From: Paraconiothyrium sp. Pb-2020 | Taxonomy: Eukaryota; Ascomycota; Dothideomycetes; Pleosporales; Didymosphaeriaceae | Assembly (NCBI GenBank): GCA_022419385.1 | Contig: JAJUBI010000005.1 | Coordinates: 3,720,001 to 3,784,000, forward strand | Direction of reading: 5' to 3' | Length of the DNA: 64,000 nt | Part shown: in pieces, positions 41,083 to 51,750 of the stretch | Position numbering within the stretch: position 1 is the stretch's first letter | Layout: each line of letters starts with the position of its first letter | Program-made: the position numbers and the translations under genes | Notes under the pieces: generated by a model | Told to the model about the DNA's origin: nothing | The model's database searches: none | The model's input: only the letters and a program-made list of their open reading frames with translations

Positions 41083-42091
41083 ATGCCTCAGGAAGCGCAA
41101 ATCTCAGTCAATGAGCGCGCATTCATTCAGGAAGCCCTCAAAGAGCAGCTTCGTCTCGATGGTCGCGCTTTTGATGCATTCCGCCCGCTAGAGCTCACAT
41201 TCGGAGATGAATATGGTGTTGCAGACGTGCAGCTAGGCAAGACAAGGTACATGATGTGGTGACGCTCTAGAAGCATACATACTGACTATATCAGAGTGAT
41301 CGCGCGGATTTCAGTAGATGTGACGACGCCTTTGCCTGAGCGCAAGTTCGATGGCGTCTTCCAAATCATCACAGAGTTCTCTCCTATGGCATCACCAGCC
41401 TTTGAGGTCGGACGGTCAGTTACTGCAGCTCTTGTGCAACGGGAATCCTAGGAGCTGTATCACTAACAAGTTTCAGACCTACCAACGCAGAAGTAGTTCT
41501 CTACGAATTCTCGAGAAAGCCATTCGCCGGTCCAACGCGCTTGACACAGAATCGCTATGCATAATCGCAGGCCTGAAATGTTTCGCCCTTCGCGCCGACG
41601 TTCACGTTATCGATCATGATGGAGGTCTTATTGACGCATCCTGCATCGCTGTCATGGCCGCACTGCAGCACTTCCGAAGACCAGACGTTCTGGTTGAAGG
41701 CGAGAAAGCAACTATCCTGAGCATACGCGAGCGCGATCCCATACCTCTGTCAATATTGCACCAACCGCTCTGCGTGACGTTCTCGTACTTTGAGGAAGGC
41801 GAGCTATTCCTGGTTGATGCAAACCTCGCGGAAGAGCAAGTTCGGGACGGCGAAGTCATCATTACAATGAACCGACACGGCGAAGTATGTCAAATTGCCA
41901 AATATGGAGGCGCAACCGTGGAGCCCTATGCGCTGTTCAATCTCACCAATCTCGCTCTGCAGAAGGTCAAGGAGATGAGTAAATTTATACAAGAGCGACT
42001 TGATGAGGACGCTAAGAGAAGGAATGCTGGGGGGTTGTTGGCAGAGCTTAGTGCTGAGAACGACAGGCCGTTCGACAGGCCCGTAGGATGA
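41083..42091 (+). CDS. RRP45: Exosome core subunit Rrp45 (frame broken by one base)
   Basis: Exons 41083-41246, 41295-41414 and 41477-42091. The protein is an RNase PH-fold subunit: FIQEALKEQLRLDGRAFDAF at the start, DVQLGKTRVIARISVDVTTP, MASPAFEVGRPTNAEVV, then in another frame ILEKAIRRSNALDTESLCI, DVHVIDHDGGLIDASCIAV, HPL-type strand and ITMNRHGEVCQIAKYGGAT. The exon total is 899 nt, not a multiple of three: between PTNAEVVL (frame of the splice) and ILEKAIRRS (downstream frame) about one base is missing near 41505-41512. The expected product is ~299 aa. Rrp45 is in the catalytically inert ring of the nuclear and cytoplasmic exosome and is essential in yeast, so an assembly indel is likelier than true loss. 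Confidence 0.88.
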
Positions 42092-42856
42092 AGAATTCTA
42101 GAAAGGCCGGGTGGACTTTAACCCGCATCCGAGAAAAATTCACTTTGCGCGGCTTGAGGCTGCGCAAACAAAGTCGGCGAAAGCGAGTCGCAAGATCCGC
42201 AACGTTATCTGATACCCGTTTTGGCAAGGCCAAAAGACGGAGGTCCGGATGCTCTTGGTAGACATTCATTCTTCACGAGCGACAACCCATCGAGGCTCCT
42301 TGAATGATATCGAGCTCCTCAGTTTGGAAAAGCAGCTCCGCTTTGCTCCACCAAGGTTCGACACCAATGCTCTAGATAGACGAAGTACCCAATACTACCT
42401 CCGACGCTCCGTCGCGGTGAACATTTCCGACGAAACCATGCAATTTGAAATTCCCTGAAGGTCCGTGATGTGGTGGGCTAGCCCCTGTTGCTGACAAGGC
42501 ATCCGGCGTCCAATAGGACTGCCTCGGCTATTGACATTTCAACGTCTGCTTGCTTGCGCAAGCACCAGGCATCACAAGCTCATCCGTGGACCCATGTAGC
42601 CAACATGATCAGACCACGAGTTTGGATATCAAATCACGTCTGCGCGGCCAAGAGCGCGTTTGTATATGTATAGCTAACCCCACTCAATAACTGATATAAC
42701 CTTAGAACTTCCCTTCGAGTTGCTAACCGTTGCATTGCGTCATTGTCCTGCGATCTCAGGGTCCTTTAACAGCTACCAAGAACCTCAACAGCGCTTCTTG
42801 TCCTGCATTCTTCTCCCTTTCTTTTTGGTATTTAGCAAAAACAGTATTTTACCACC
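42092..42856. other. Intergenic, nothing recognised
   Basis: 0.77 kb between tandem plus-strand genes; short open frames only. Confidence 0.5.
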
Positions 42857-43722
42857 ATGACCTCGAAACTCGTTCCGTCAAATCCCGCCGAGGTGATGGT
42901 CATTCGCGACGTCGTCCCGCGCACCATCACCACCCTCTCAGTCCCCTTCGCTCGCTTCGGCCGCATGCGAATCGGCGGACGAGCTACGATCGTTCGCCTC
43001 CAGAACGGTTCCCTCGCCGTATTTTCTCCCGTCGCGCTCACGGAAGAGGTCAAACAGAAAGTCGCTGAGCTAGGCGAAGTGAAATACATCACAGCTCTTG
43101 ACTTCGAGGTACGTCCTCCCCTGCAATTTACCTCAGAACCCAGTCGCTAATGTTCGGCCTGAAGCACCACATCTTCCTCGGTCCCTGGTACGCCGCCTAC
43201 CCTAATGCGAAGGTCCTCGGCCCCGAAGGCCTCCCCGAGAAGCGCAAGTCCCAGAAGAACGAAGATGTCCCCTTCGCCCACGTCTTCACAAAGGACAAAC
43301 CCATAACCTCCATCGACCCTGACTTCGACCGCGAGTTCGAATGGGAATACGTCCCTGCGCACCAAAACAAAGAGATTGTATTCAACCACAAGCCCACGCG
43401 CACACTCATCGAGGCCGACCTGATGTTCAATTATCCGAGCACGGAGCAATATAGCAAGACGAAAGAGAGCGCAACTAGCGGCATTTTAACAAAGATCTTT
43501 GGGATGTTTACGAGCACGCAAGGCAAGGGGCAGAAGAGGGCGATTTGGTATGGGATTAGTAGCGGGGACAGGATGGGATTCTCGAGAAGCGTGAGTAAGA
43601 TTCACCAGTGGGATTTCGACAGGATCATTCCTTGTCACGGAGATGTTATTGAAAGTGGTGGGAAGGGAATCTTTGCGAATATTATGGAGTGGCACTTGGA
43701 TTTGGCGAAGAAGGGATCGTAA
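42857..43722 (+). CDS. DUF4336 protein (metallo-beta-lactamase-like fold)
   Basis: Exons 42857-43108 and 43165-43722 (GTACGT donor, CGCTAATG branch-like site, CTGAAG acceptor, phase 0) encode 269 aa. Features of the family: IGGRATIVRLQNGSLAVFSP, then VKYITALDFEHHIFLGPWYA with YPNAKVLGPEGLPEKR, and near the C-terminus GFSRSVSKIHQWDFDRIIPC-HGDVIESGG. The His/Asp pattern resembles a reduced metallo-hydrolase core. Biochemical activity of the family is unknown. The ATG is preceded by CACC. Confidence 0.8.
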
Positions 43723-44979
43723 GTGGTGAGGCGTCAGGAGTTGCAGAGTGAGAGCTGGTCGGGGTGTATGTATAGTGAGATGTAATGAGGTTTTGTAGAT
43801 GATTGTTAAGTATCTGAGCGTTGTCACACTGTGCGATCATTCTGAGGCTAGGGGTTCTGAGGTTCACGAGAGGTTCTGCATGGGCTTTGTTCACTGATGT
43901 AGACTCTTCTTGAACTATAGTCCTACCACAAGCGTAGATTTTAATAGCTAAGTCTGTCTTCCTCACTGAATAAATGTTCACCTCACACTTCTTCCCCCGA
44001 AATCGAGACTAATATAGAGGCATTGTCTTCAAGCGTTCTTTAATGAAGATCAGATTAGTGTATGTAGGCTATGTGTTACTTAAAAGTCGGCAAACGATAG
44101 CATTCCTTGGAAATACCCTGGCATTCTTGGTTATATCTACCGTTTCATACGCTTGATTGATATTGAAGAGGAACCGATTCGTCCTCCAGATAACATGTCG
44201 TTCTAACGATGTGATTCTATCTCGTTGCTCGAATTTATTCGTGTACCTCGAATTACGATGAACGCGCTGCTTGCATCCAGATGTAATAAGTTGAAGCCTT
44301 AAACGACCAGCTCGGCAGTTGATAGAAGAAGGACTCAGGCTGCCATGAGTATTGAGCCCCTGAGCTCATTTGGTAGCATTGATGTTTACGATCACACGAC
44401 CAGTTGATGCTCAAGGTATCTTGAAGAAGAACAAAATCTGCGTGTCACCTGACAGGATAACATCTAAGACTGGTGCGGCATCTCAACGATTCTAGTTACT
44501 GGGGTGGCCCCGTGTGGCTCTCGTTCAATGTTGGGAGCATGACGATGCACTAGCCACACCTGGACATGCACGGCCAACGAGTGAAAGCTGAGTGACCCTG
44601 TACGTAGCGCAAGCTCATTAGAATAATGGCTGATAAAAACATACTGCAAGAACCTTCAACGCTTGGTGGAGGCGCATCGGAAATGTAAATATCACAACGT
44701 AAGTATACTTGAACTGCGTAAGCTCAACGGTTCGATAGTGGGCCGTGGAAGAGATGCTTTGGTAACGAAGTGTGGGTCATCCGCGCACATGGACTTGAAA
44801 CTCTCATAAACCAGTTATTAGATGCGTCCCGTGGATCTATACTTGGTCTGTGCAAAAAGGAATTTGCTACAACCTCCTTGATACCTTTTTCCTCTTCATA
44901 AAACGCCCGCACTGCACTTTCCGCTCCCCGTCTTCATACACCGTAATCAGCATCAAGCTAATGACCTTTGCCCAGAACA
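43723..44979. other. AT-rich intergenic, nothing recognised
   Basis: 1.26 kb, noticeably more AT-rich than the flanking genes. No open frame, tRNA-like fold or repeat could be supported. Confidence 0.5.
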
Positions 44980-45627
44980 ATGTCTCATATCCCATACCTC
45001 CCCACTGAACTGTGGTGCGCCATAGTCGCAGCAGGCGACCCACTGAGCAACTAAACCTACCTCCGCGTCACCAACAGATTCTTCAAGGAGCTTGTCGAAG
45101 ACGATTTTTTACACACGCTGCTCCAATTCCGTCATGTCAAAAGCAAGGCTGGAAAATATCCCATCGACCAGTCCACCTCTGCCAACGTAGAACTTCACCA
45201 TTTCACCCAATCAAATTCAGACAGCGAGTTGACTTTGACTTCGATTTCCTCACTTTCACAATGAACAAGACGCGAGCGGATTTCACGCTCAAGAACATAA
45301 ACAGTGAAAGCCTTCGTGGCTCAGAAAGGATCCAAGCAGAGTTTAGGGCCCCAGAGAATCCCGGATTGGGCAGCCATGAAGAACAAATTCAAGGCGCACA
45401 ACTATTTGCTTAAGATGGAGTACGATCTTACGATACCGGATGTCCTTCCAGGCTTTTTCTCCGAGGATGACGTCCCACTTTATGGGCTCCAGGTCGATAT
45501 TGAACACCGACAGATCAGCATGGAATGGACGCCGATGTTGGCGGCAGTCTTGCAGCAGTGCAAGCGTAGGAACAGGATATATGAAAGAATGAGGAAATTG
45601 AGAGACTCATGTTGCGGTAGTGAATAA
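44980..45627 (+). pseudogene. F-box-like protein, apparently disrupted
   Basis: The frame from ATG 44980 begins IPYLPTELWCAIVAAGD and, after an in-frame TAA at 45052-45054, continues TYLRVTNRFFKELVEDDFLH, an F-box-like helix pattern. Further stops follow at 45262 and 45298; a second register (45012-45413) is open across these, and the original register resumes with ending VLPGFFSEDDVPLYGLQVDI. This fits a decayed gene. An alternative is an intron covering the first stop: ACTAAAC is followed 20 nt later by CACCAACAG, but no good donor is present. Confidence 0.45.
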
Positions 45628-46109
45628 TAATAGTAATGGAATGTGGAAGCAACGTAGGCCCATGTTATAAACTCGCGTCCAAGAACATTCATGGTTCTCT
45701 GAACGACAGCCATGTCTCAAGACCATTCTTACGTTCATCCAAACTGGGGAAGGCAAGGAATCAGTCACGGCTAAGCCCGCTCGACTCAATACCCGCTGTA
45801 GCGCTCTAAGATGAATGCAACCTGCTCCGAAGGAGTTCATGCTAGTCAAGTTGGGAGCACAAAAAACGGTGGAGACAACAAGTCTCATGGTTTGAGTCTC
45901 TTCCATTCTCGGTCTCTCTGTATACACACTCGTCCACTCGTGAAAAGCGCGATCAAGGTCCGACAAGGTGCACCCTCCTTTTCTGTTCTAGAGATCAGAA
46001 ACTATCCGTACTTTTACAATACCAAGTGTCGAACTGCCCATCCCATGCACACAGCATGGACCTTAGCGCTTATCAGCAGTCAAGTCTGAGTGATCACAGA
46101 AGCGTCTCA
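45628..46109. other. Intergenic, nothing recognised
   Basis: 0.48 kb; convergent space before the GST gene. Confidence 0.5.
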
Positions 46110-46829
46110 TCACGCAATGCGCGATCCACCCTTTGTCCTTTCCGCATTCAGTCGCTGCCCCTCTACACTCTCCTTCAAATCAAACATAACGGGCTTGCTC
46201 TGTTTGAATCCCTCCCTTTCGTTCATCGCGCCCCACCACTCAGCCAATGTCGGATAACTCGACTTCCAACCCTCCCTCACCCCGGCAAAATCAATATGCC
46301 CCACACCACATACCGCCGCAATATCCGCAATCGTCATATCATCTCCGACCAAGTACTGTTTATCTGCTTTCTTCCTTTCCTTCACCAGATCCTCAAACGC
46401 TCTCATCGCCCCGTCAATCTTGCGATCCTGCCGCGCGCGCCACTCCGCGGACGGTTTCTCACGCTTAATCTCAAAGAAGAGCAGGACGAACGCATCCATC
46501 AGTCCCTCAGCAAGCACCTGTATCTGTCTCGCCTGCAGATCTAGATCAATATCGCCCGTCAGCAGCCTAGGTTCGCAGTCGGCGTATTTCTGAATGAGGT
46601 ACTCTTGGATGTGCGCGCTATCGTACACCGGTGGCCGCCCGTCAGGAAAGAGGAGAATTGGGAGTTTCTCAAGTGGATTGTATTTGGGTGTTTGTGTGTC
46701 CTTTTCCCAAGGGATCTCGTTCTGGAGTTGGAAAGGAATACCTTTCAGCGTCATAGCTGTGCGGTTCATGCGTGCGAAGGGCGACGGCGTCGCGGATATC
46801 AAGGTGAGGGGACCTTCTGTTTTAGACAT
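46110..46829 (-). CDS. Glutathione S-transferase-like protein
   Basis: Single exon of 239 aa from the ATG at 46829 (MSKTEG); the open frame extends upstream to 47015 but that part lacks family features. N-terminal thioredoxin-like half: LISATPSPFARMNRTAMTLK, then NPLEKLPILLFPDGRPPVYD with the cis-Pro and the S/D glutathione contact (DSAHIQEYL). C-terminal helical half: DRKIDGAMRAFEDL, then DDMTIADIAAVCGVGHIDF, the N-capping box (TIADIA) of GSTs. Probably a cytosolic glutathione transferase; substrate unknown. Confidence 0.85.
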   Translation of the reverse strand: MSKTEGPLTLISATPSPFARMNRTAMTLKGIPFQLQNEIPWEKDTQTPKYNPLEKLPILLFPDGRPPVYDSAHIQEYLIQKYADCEPRLLTGDIDLDLQARQIQVLAEGLMDAFVLLFFEIKREKPSAEWRARQDRKIDGAMRAFEDLVKERKKADKQYLVGDDMTIADIAAVCGVGHIDFAGVREGWKSSYPTLAEWWGAMNEREGFKQSKPVMFDLKESVEGQRLNAERTKGGSRIA

Positions 46830-47163
46830 GGTGATGGTGAGTGCGTGTGGTGGGTATTGAGGCGCGGAGTAGAGATTGCAGCTTGTAAAAGCTTGAGTGG
46901 GGTGTTGGTGACGGTACCATGGGTATGTAAACGCGGAGATACTTGAAATATAAGGGCGAGATAGGGCGATTTGGAATTCCGCCTGGATCGGCAAGAGTAA
47001 CATCTTGTTTCCCATAGCATTTGCATATCTGCAGGTAAGGAACTATAACGTTGGGGTATAGCGTCATGATGCGTAATGTGGAGACGGATCTTGTTGGCGG
47101 CACGATCCGGTGCAGGACTAGTTGCATATCACCTGTAGTCTGACCACCAGTCCGCAAACCCAG
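46830..47163. other. Intergenic, nothing recognised
   Basis: Promoter of the GST gene and 3' end of the Ras-like gene, both minus strand. Confidence 0.5.
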
Positions 47164-47983
47164 TCATTTTCCCCTTTGTGATTTCGATTTCGTACTTTTC
47201 AGAACGACTTTCAGTCTCTTGAGCGCGGGGAATCTGCTTATCCTTTTCTGCTCCTCGGGTTTTTCTGCGTTCTCTTCTTTTGCTTTCTGCCTGTCTCTCA
47301 CTACCTCGTTGTCTTCCTCATCCCTTCTTTTCGCCCAATTTGTATTCTTTATCAAAGCCTTCAGGACATCCTCCAGCACATTCCTGTCAAATCTGTCGAC
47401 TTCGAACGCCTCAACGCCAACCATGCTGGCCCATTCCTCAGCCAAGGTTTTGGGAACTTCCCTCTTGTCGCTATTATCACCCTGGACAAGATCGACTTTG
47501 TTCCCAACCAGCACACACCCAAATTTTCTCGTCCCTGATCATGTAAGGATACGAAGGTAGCAGAAAGCTCGGTAAGGTAGACTTACCACTCTGATTTTCC
47601 TCTTCGTAATCGCCTGTTCGCGACTCGTCCCCCGCGTCTCTTAAATCCCATAAATATTGCCAACCAAACTCTGTCACCTGTCTGTAGCTCTCTTCACTCG
47701 TAATGTCATACAACAACACGACAGCATACGATTTCCTCACAGCAGTGTTGATAATAGCATTTGCAAACCCAGGTTCCCTAACCCTGATTGGTGTCAGGCT
47801 GATGTCGTCAAAATTCAGCTCATAGAGGTCACCATCAACTTGCAGGCTCATGTGGGCGGAAGCTGGGCTTATGGTTGGAGCGTAGCGATGATACTGGGTG
47901 TCGTGGGCAACTTTATCTGCGAAGCTGGTCTTGCCGACGCCCGACTCGCCGAGAATAGTGATGGTGAGGTAAAATTTGGACAT
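47164..47983 (-). CDS. Atypical Ras-like small GTPase
   Basis: Minus-strand exons 47983-47587 and 47534-47164 (GTAAGT donor, GATCAG acceptor, phase 1) encode 255 aa. P-loop GESGVGKTS near residue 12, switch I-like YAPTISPASAH, G4 motif VGNKVDL restored by the splice (KFGCVLVGNKVDL), and VVLLYDITSEESYRQV as in Ras/Rab strands. The usual G3 DxxGQE is absent: the corresponding stretch reads FDDISLTPIRVREPG. The tail is long and basic (KRLKVVLKSTKSKS) without a CaaX cysteine. This suggests altered GTP hydrolysis and membrane association by charge alone. Function unknown. Confidence 0.7.
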
Positions 47984-48729
47984 TGCTACAATGTTTCAAG
48001 CTATCGTGAAATGCTAGATACATGACCCAACGGATCGCGGAGATATACAGGGCGTGGGGGCCTGTAAGAAAGCACGCTAATACCGAAACCGTATTATCAC
48101 GTGACTTGAGAATCCCGTAGGAGCGAAGTTCCGGACTGGCGTTGATGGATATGACGCCTTAAACGAACCGATGTGTGTCCGAGCTCTACGTCATGCATTT
48201 CGCAGCATCGCTTGTAGTGTCGCATGCACCCACGCCATTTCCTCCTTTATCTTTCACAGAGATTGCGCTTGTCCGGAAATAGGTCTTCGTTCATGCCAAG
48301 CTAACGCCAAGTTATCTCCGGCACCGACATCCGAGACTGATCCTCGTCAAGCAGACCGTGTTTGGCTAGATGACATCGGCCAGTCCTTTTCAATGCATGC
48401 GATATGGACACCAAGAGCTCCGGCCAGCCTTTCAACGCCTTGTCTTCGCTCAGGGTCCAGATGCGGTGCCTCTGCCCTCAACCTCTCCGCACACCCACTG
48501 CTGCTTCACCACCCGGCGGTTGAACGAGAGCACCTCCACGGACGACTCAGGGAGCCGCCACCGCCGCCCCACTCATCGATCGCCGCTTCCGGCCTTGCGA
48601 CGCGCAATCGACCTTGACACAGCTTTCACATAAGGAACTTCATACAGCGGAACACGCTTGTACATAACACCACGAAGAATTGCCTCCATCAAGCGCACCG
48701 CACCCGCCGTCCCCCGCGACGTGCAAGCA
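47984..48729. other. Divergent intergenic
   Basis: 0.75 kb shared promoter space between the Ras-like gene (minus) and the phosphatase gene (plus). The frame at 48171-48617 has no domain and is not called. Confidence 0.5.
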
Positions 48730-49938
48730 ATGTCACGCGATCACTACTCCCGCCGCCCGCTCATTGACCTCGTACACAACGACAACGACCTCGACGTGTC
48801 CGACGAAGAAGACGCCTTCTACGCTATCGACGAGGGCGACTACCTACTGCATCCCAAGTGGCGGGCGATGCTCACTCGGACGTCCAATCGCATCCCGCGG
48901 AGACTGCAGCGCTATTTCGTCATCTACGCGTTTGCTGCCGTTGTGCTGCTCATAAGCTGGCGCTTGTACATAGGACCACAATACTCTGCGTACCGGGCGG
49001 AGCAAGCGCATTTGGACGCTGCGGCGAAATTGGAACCTGCAAAGAGTGCAACCCCAGACTTCAAGGACATGTTGCAGGTGAAGGATCTGGAAGAGAAGCA
49101 TTTGCCGAGGGGAGAGGGAAGGTTGGTGGTTGTAGGAGATGTACATGGTTGTAAGAAGGAACTCGAGGCGCTACTGAAGAAGGTGGGCTTTAAAGAAGGA
49201 AAAGATCATCTTGTTCTCACGGGAGACATCATCGCGAAGGGTAGGTTGCCGTCTAGATTAACTTGCGACGGCACCAGCTAACACTGACTAGGCCCCGACT
49301 CGCCCGGCGTCGTTACTCTGGCTTCGAAGCTAGGCGCATCCTGCGTGCGCGGCAACCACGAAGATAGAGTCCTCCTCTCGATCCAAGAAGCCGCCGAATA
49401 CCACGACCCCACTATTCCACGCCCAGATGTTAACTCGGTTGATCGTCCTGTCGATGTCGATGAAAGTGCACTCTCATACAAGAATCCGAAGCTGCTCAAA
49501 CTCGCCAAATCCTTTACCCAGCCGCAAATATCATGGCTTCAATCCTGCCCTGTAATTCTGCGCGTCGGTCAAATAGGGTCTCTCCACAATGTCGCCGTCG
49601 TGCATGCAGGTCTTGTACCAAACGTCCCGCTCGAACAACAGGATCCCTTTCAGGTGATGAACATGCGAACGATAGACCTAGACACATTACTGCCGTCTGA
49701 GACACGGGAGCACACGCCATGGGAAAAGTACTGGAACCATCAGCAGGAAAGCAAACCGGAGACTGAGCAGACAACTGTCATCTATGGACACGACCGGAAG
49801 AGAGGGAAGAACATCCAAAGGCACAGCATGGGTCTCGACTCTGGATGCGTGAGTGGTGGCCAGCTGACGGCTATGGTCATCAAAGAAGGAGGCAAGCATT
49901 CTTATGTACATGTTAACTGTAAAGGATATGTCGATTAG
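48730..49938 (+). CDS. PPN2: Calcineurin-like phosphoesterase, Ppn2-type vacuolar polyphosphatase
   Basis: Exons 48730-49240 and 49292-49938 (GTAGGT donor, CTGACTAG acceptor, phase 1) encode 385 aa. The ATG at 48730 (MSRDHYSRRPLIDL) is preferred to the in-frame one at 48658. A ~60-residue cytosolic head with an acidic DVSDEEDAF is followed by one membrane segment (YFVIYAFAAVVLLISWRLYI). The lumenal catalytic part has GDVHGC, GDIIAKGPDSPG (joined by the splice), RGNHED, VHAG and YGHD, the metal ligands of PPP-like phosphoesterases. Yeast Ppn2 is a vacuolar Zn-dependent endopolyphosphatase of this layout; substrate here is inferred. Confidence 0.82.
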
Positions 49939-50714
49939 ACAGTGTCAAGGGTGTCGTCATTAGTAGCATTGCATAGGATGGGGTTCGGCGTACATGTTCG
50001 ATTCGATGTTGCGTATTTTCAGATGGGTATGATACCACCAGAGGGCTCTGTTGAGCTATTGTAAATGTAATTGAATGCTATCTTCATATCCATATCAGCT
50101 TCCAGTGCTTACCGCACGTAAATGGAGGTATGATTATCGACCGAAAGATCTTGTATATTCGCTGCATGAATATACATCGACGAAGTTATCGGCGATAAAA
50201 GAATGGATCTATTTTACCACGCCGCACTAGTTGCTTCCGCTGTCGTGTTCCTAGAGCGAAAATTGTCGGACATCTCTCACTTTTCACCACGCTTTCGCAC
50301 TTCGCGAAGAATGCCCAAGATCCACCCGCCGAGCCGACGTATTTCGGCTTGCTTGGCACGCTTACACAAATTCTGCAACCAATTGGCTCGTCTTCGTACG
50401 ATTGCTCGCATATGCGAGATCAGGGCCAGGATACATGCGCAAGGATGTAAGCTAGCGTACTCAGGGTAGACGTTCTTCTAACCACTCTCTATTCGCAGCA
50501 TCACGCATACTTGGCATTGCGGCGGAGTTAAGTGATGCCATACGGGCGTACTCGATGTAGGAGATACGATGCGGGTGAGAGTATATAATTCTGGATCTGC
50601 GCCATTGCGTTGAGCGTCAGTAGCACACCTACACACAACACTCTTCGTTTCTAGGACTTAGAACAAGCAACACATTGCAACAGCACCAGCCTAACACTTT
50701 GCCCTATCCTAGCA
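49939..50714. other. Intergenic with TATA box
   Basis: 0.78 kb. TATATAAT at ~50582, ~130 bp before the SDR start, is a likely core promoter element. No other feature. Confidence 0.5.
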
Positions 50715-51578
50715 ATGGCTGCACAAACACCGGTCTGGTTCATCACCGCCGCGTCGTCCGGCTTCGGCCACTACCTCGCCCTCGAAGCCCTCGCCCGCGG
50801 CCACCACGTCATCGCCTCCGGCCGCACAGTCTCAAAACTCGCGGCCCTCAAACAGGCTGGCGCACATACAGTCACACTGGACGTCACCTCACCTCTTGAA
50901 TACATCAAGCAGGTCGCAAAAGACGCAGTCGCGAGGTACGGCTACATAACGCACCTCGTCAACGCCGCAGGCTACGCTCTCGTTGGCGCCGTCGAGGAAA
51001 CCTCCCCCAGCGAGGACTACGACAGTTTCAACACGAACGTGTTTGGCGTGTTGAACGTCACGAAGGCCTTTCTGCCGTATCTACGAGAAGGAACCGGACA
51101 CAGGACGATCTGCAACTTCGGGAGCATCGCGAGCTGGACGGGCGGCCCGGGAGCCGCCCTGTACTACAGCGCAAAATGGGCTGTGAGCGGCTTGTCCGAG
51201 GCATTGAGGGAGGAACTGGCGCCGTTTGGGATTTCTGTCACGGTGGCTGAGCCGGGGTACTTCCGCACTGGGTTTCTCAATCCTGGTGCGGCTATTCAGT
51301 CGAAGGAGAGAATTCAGGCGTATGAAGAGAGCGCGGTGGGGGAGACGAGGAGAGCCTTGAACCAGACAGATGGGAAGCAGATGGGGGATGTGGTTAAGGG
51401 GTGTAGGGTGCTGGCGGACGTATTGACGAAGAGTGGGGTTGCTGAGGGCGAGGAGGTACCTGTGAGAGTGGCGTTGGGAAGTGATAGTCCGCCGACGATT
51501 AGGGAGAAGATTAGGCAGACGGAGAAGTTGTTGGATGAGTGGGAGGGGGTTACGATGGCAACGGATCATGAGGAGTAG
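50715..51578 (+). CDS. Short-chain dehydrogenase/reductase
   Basis: Single exon of 287 aa. Classical SDR motifs: the coenzyme loop is TAASSGFGHYLA (TGxxxGxG variant with A for G), NAAGYALVGA, catalytic Ser in FGSIASWTGGPG, YYSAKWAVSG with Tyr-x3-Lys, and PGYFRTGF. An Arg at the end of beta-2 (ASGRT) suggests NADP(H). Relatives are broad-specificity oxidoreductases in fungal secondary metabolism or detoxification. It stands alone with a strong TATA box, which fits inducible expression; substrate unknown. Confidence 0.88.
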   Translation: MAAQTPVWFITAASSGFGHYLALEALARGHHVIASGRTVSKLAALKQAGAHTVTLDVTSPLEYIKQVAKDAVARYGYITHLVNAAGYALVGAVEETSPSEDYDSFNTNVFGVLNVTKAFLPYLREGTGHRTICNFGSIASWTGGPGAALYYSAKWAVSGLSEALREELAPFGISVTVAEPGYFRTGFLNPGAAIQSKERIQAYEESAVGETRRALNQTDGKQMGDVVKGCRVLADVLTKSGVAEGEEVPVRVALGSDSPPTIREKIRQTEKLLDEWEGVTMATDHEE

Positions 51579-51750
51579 GGAGTGGACTGGGTTGGAAAGA
51601 GGAATACAGATTTCGTAAATGAGAAGCACGGATATATGATAATCTAACTCCCATGCTACACAATAATGCCAATTCACCTTGCAACATTTGACGTTTTGAC
51701 AGAAACTCCGCCAAGTCAATCATAAGAAGACAAACATTCCATACAGAATC

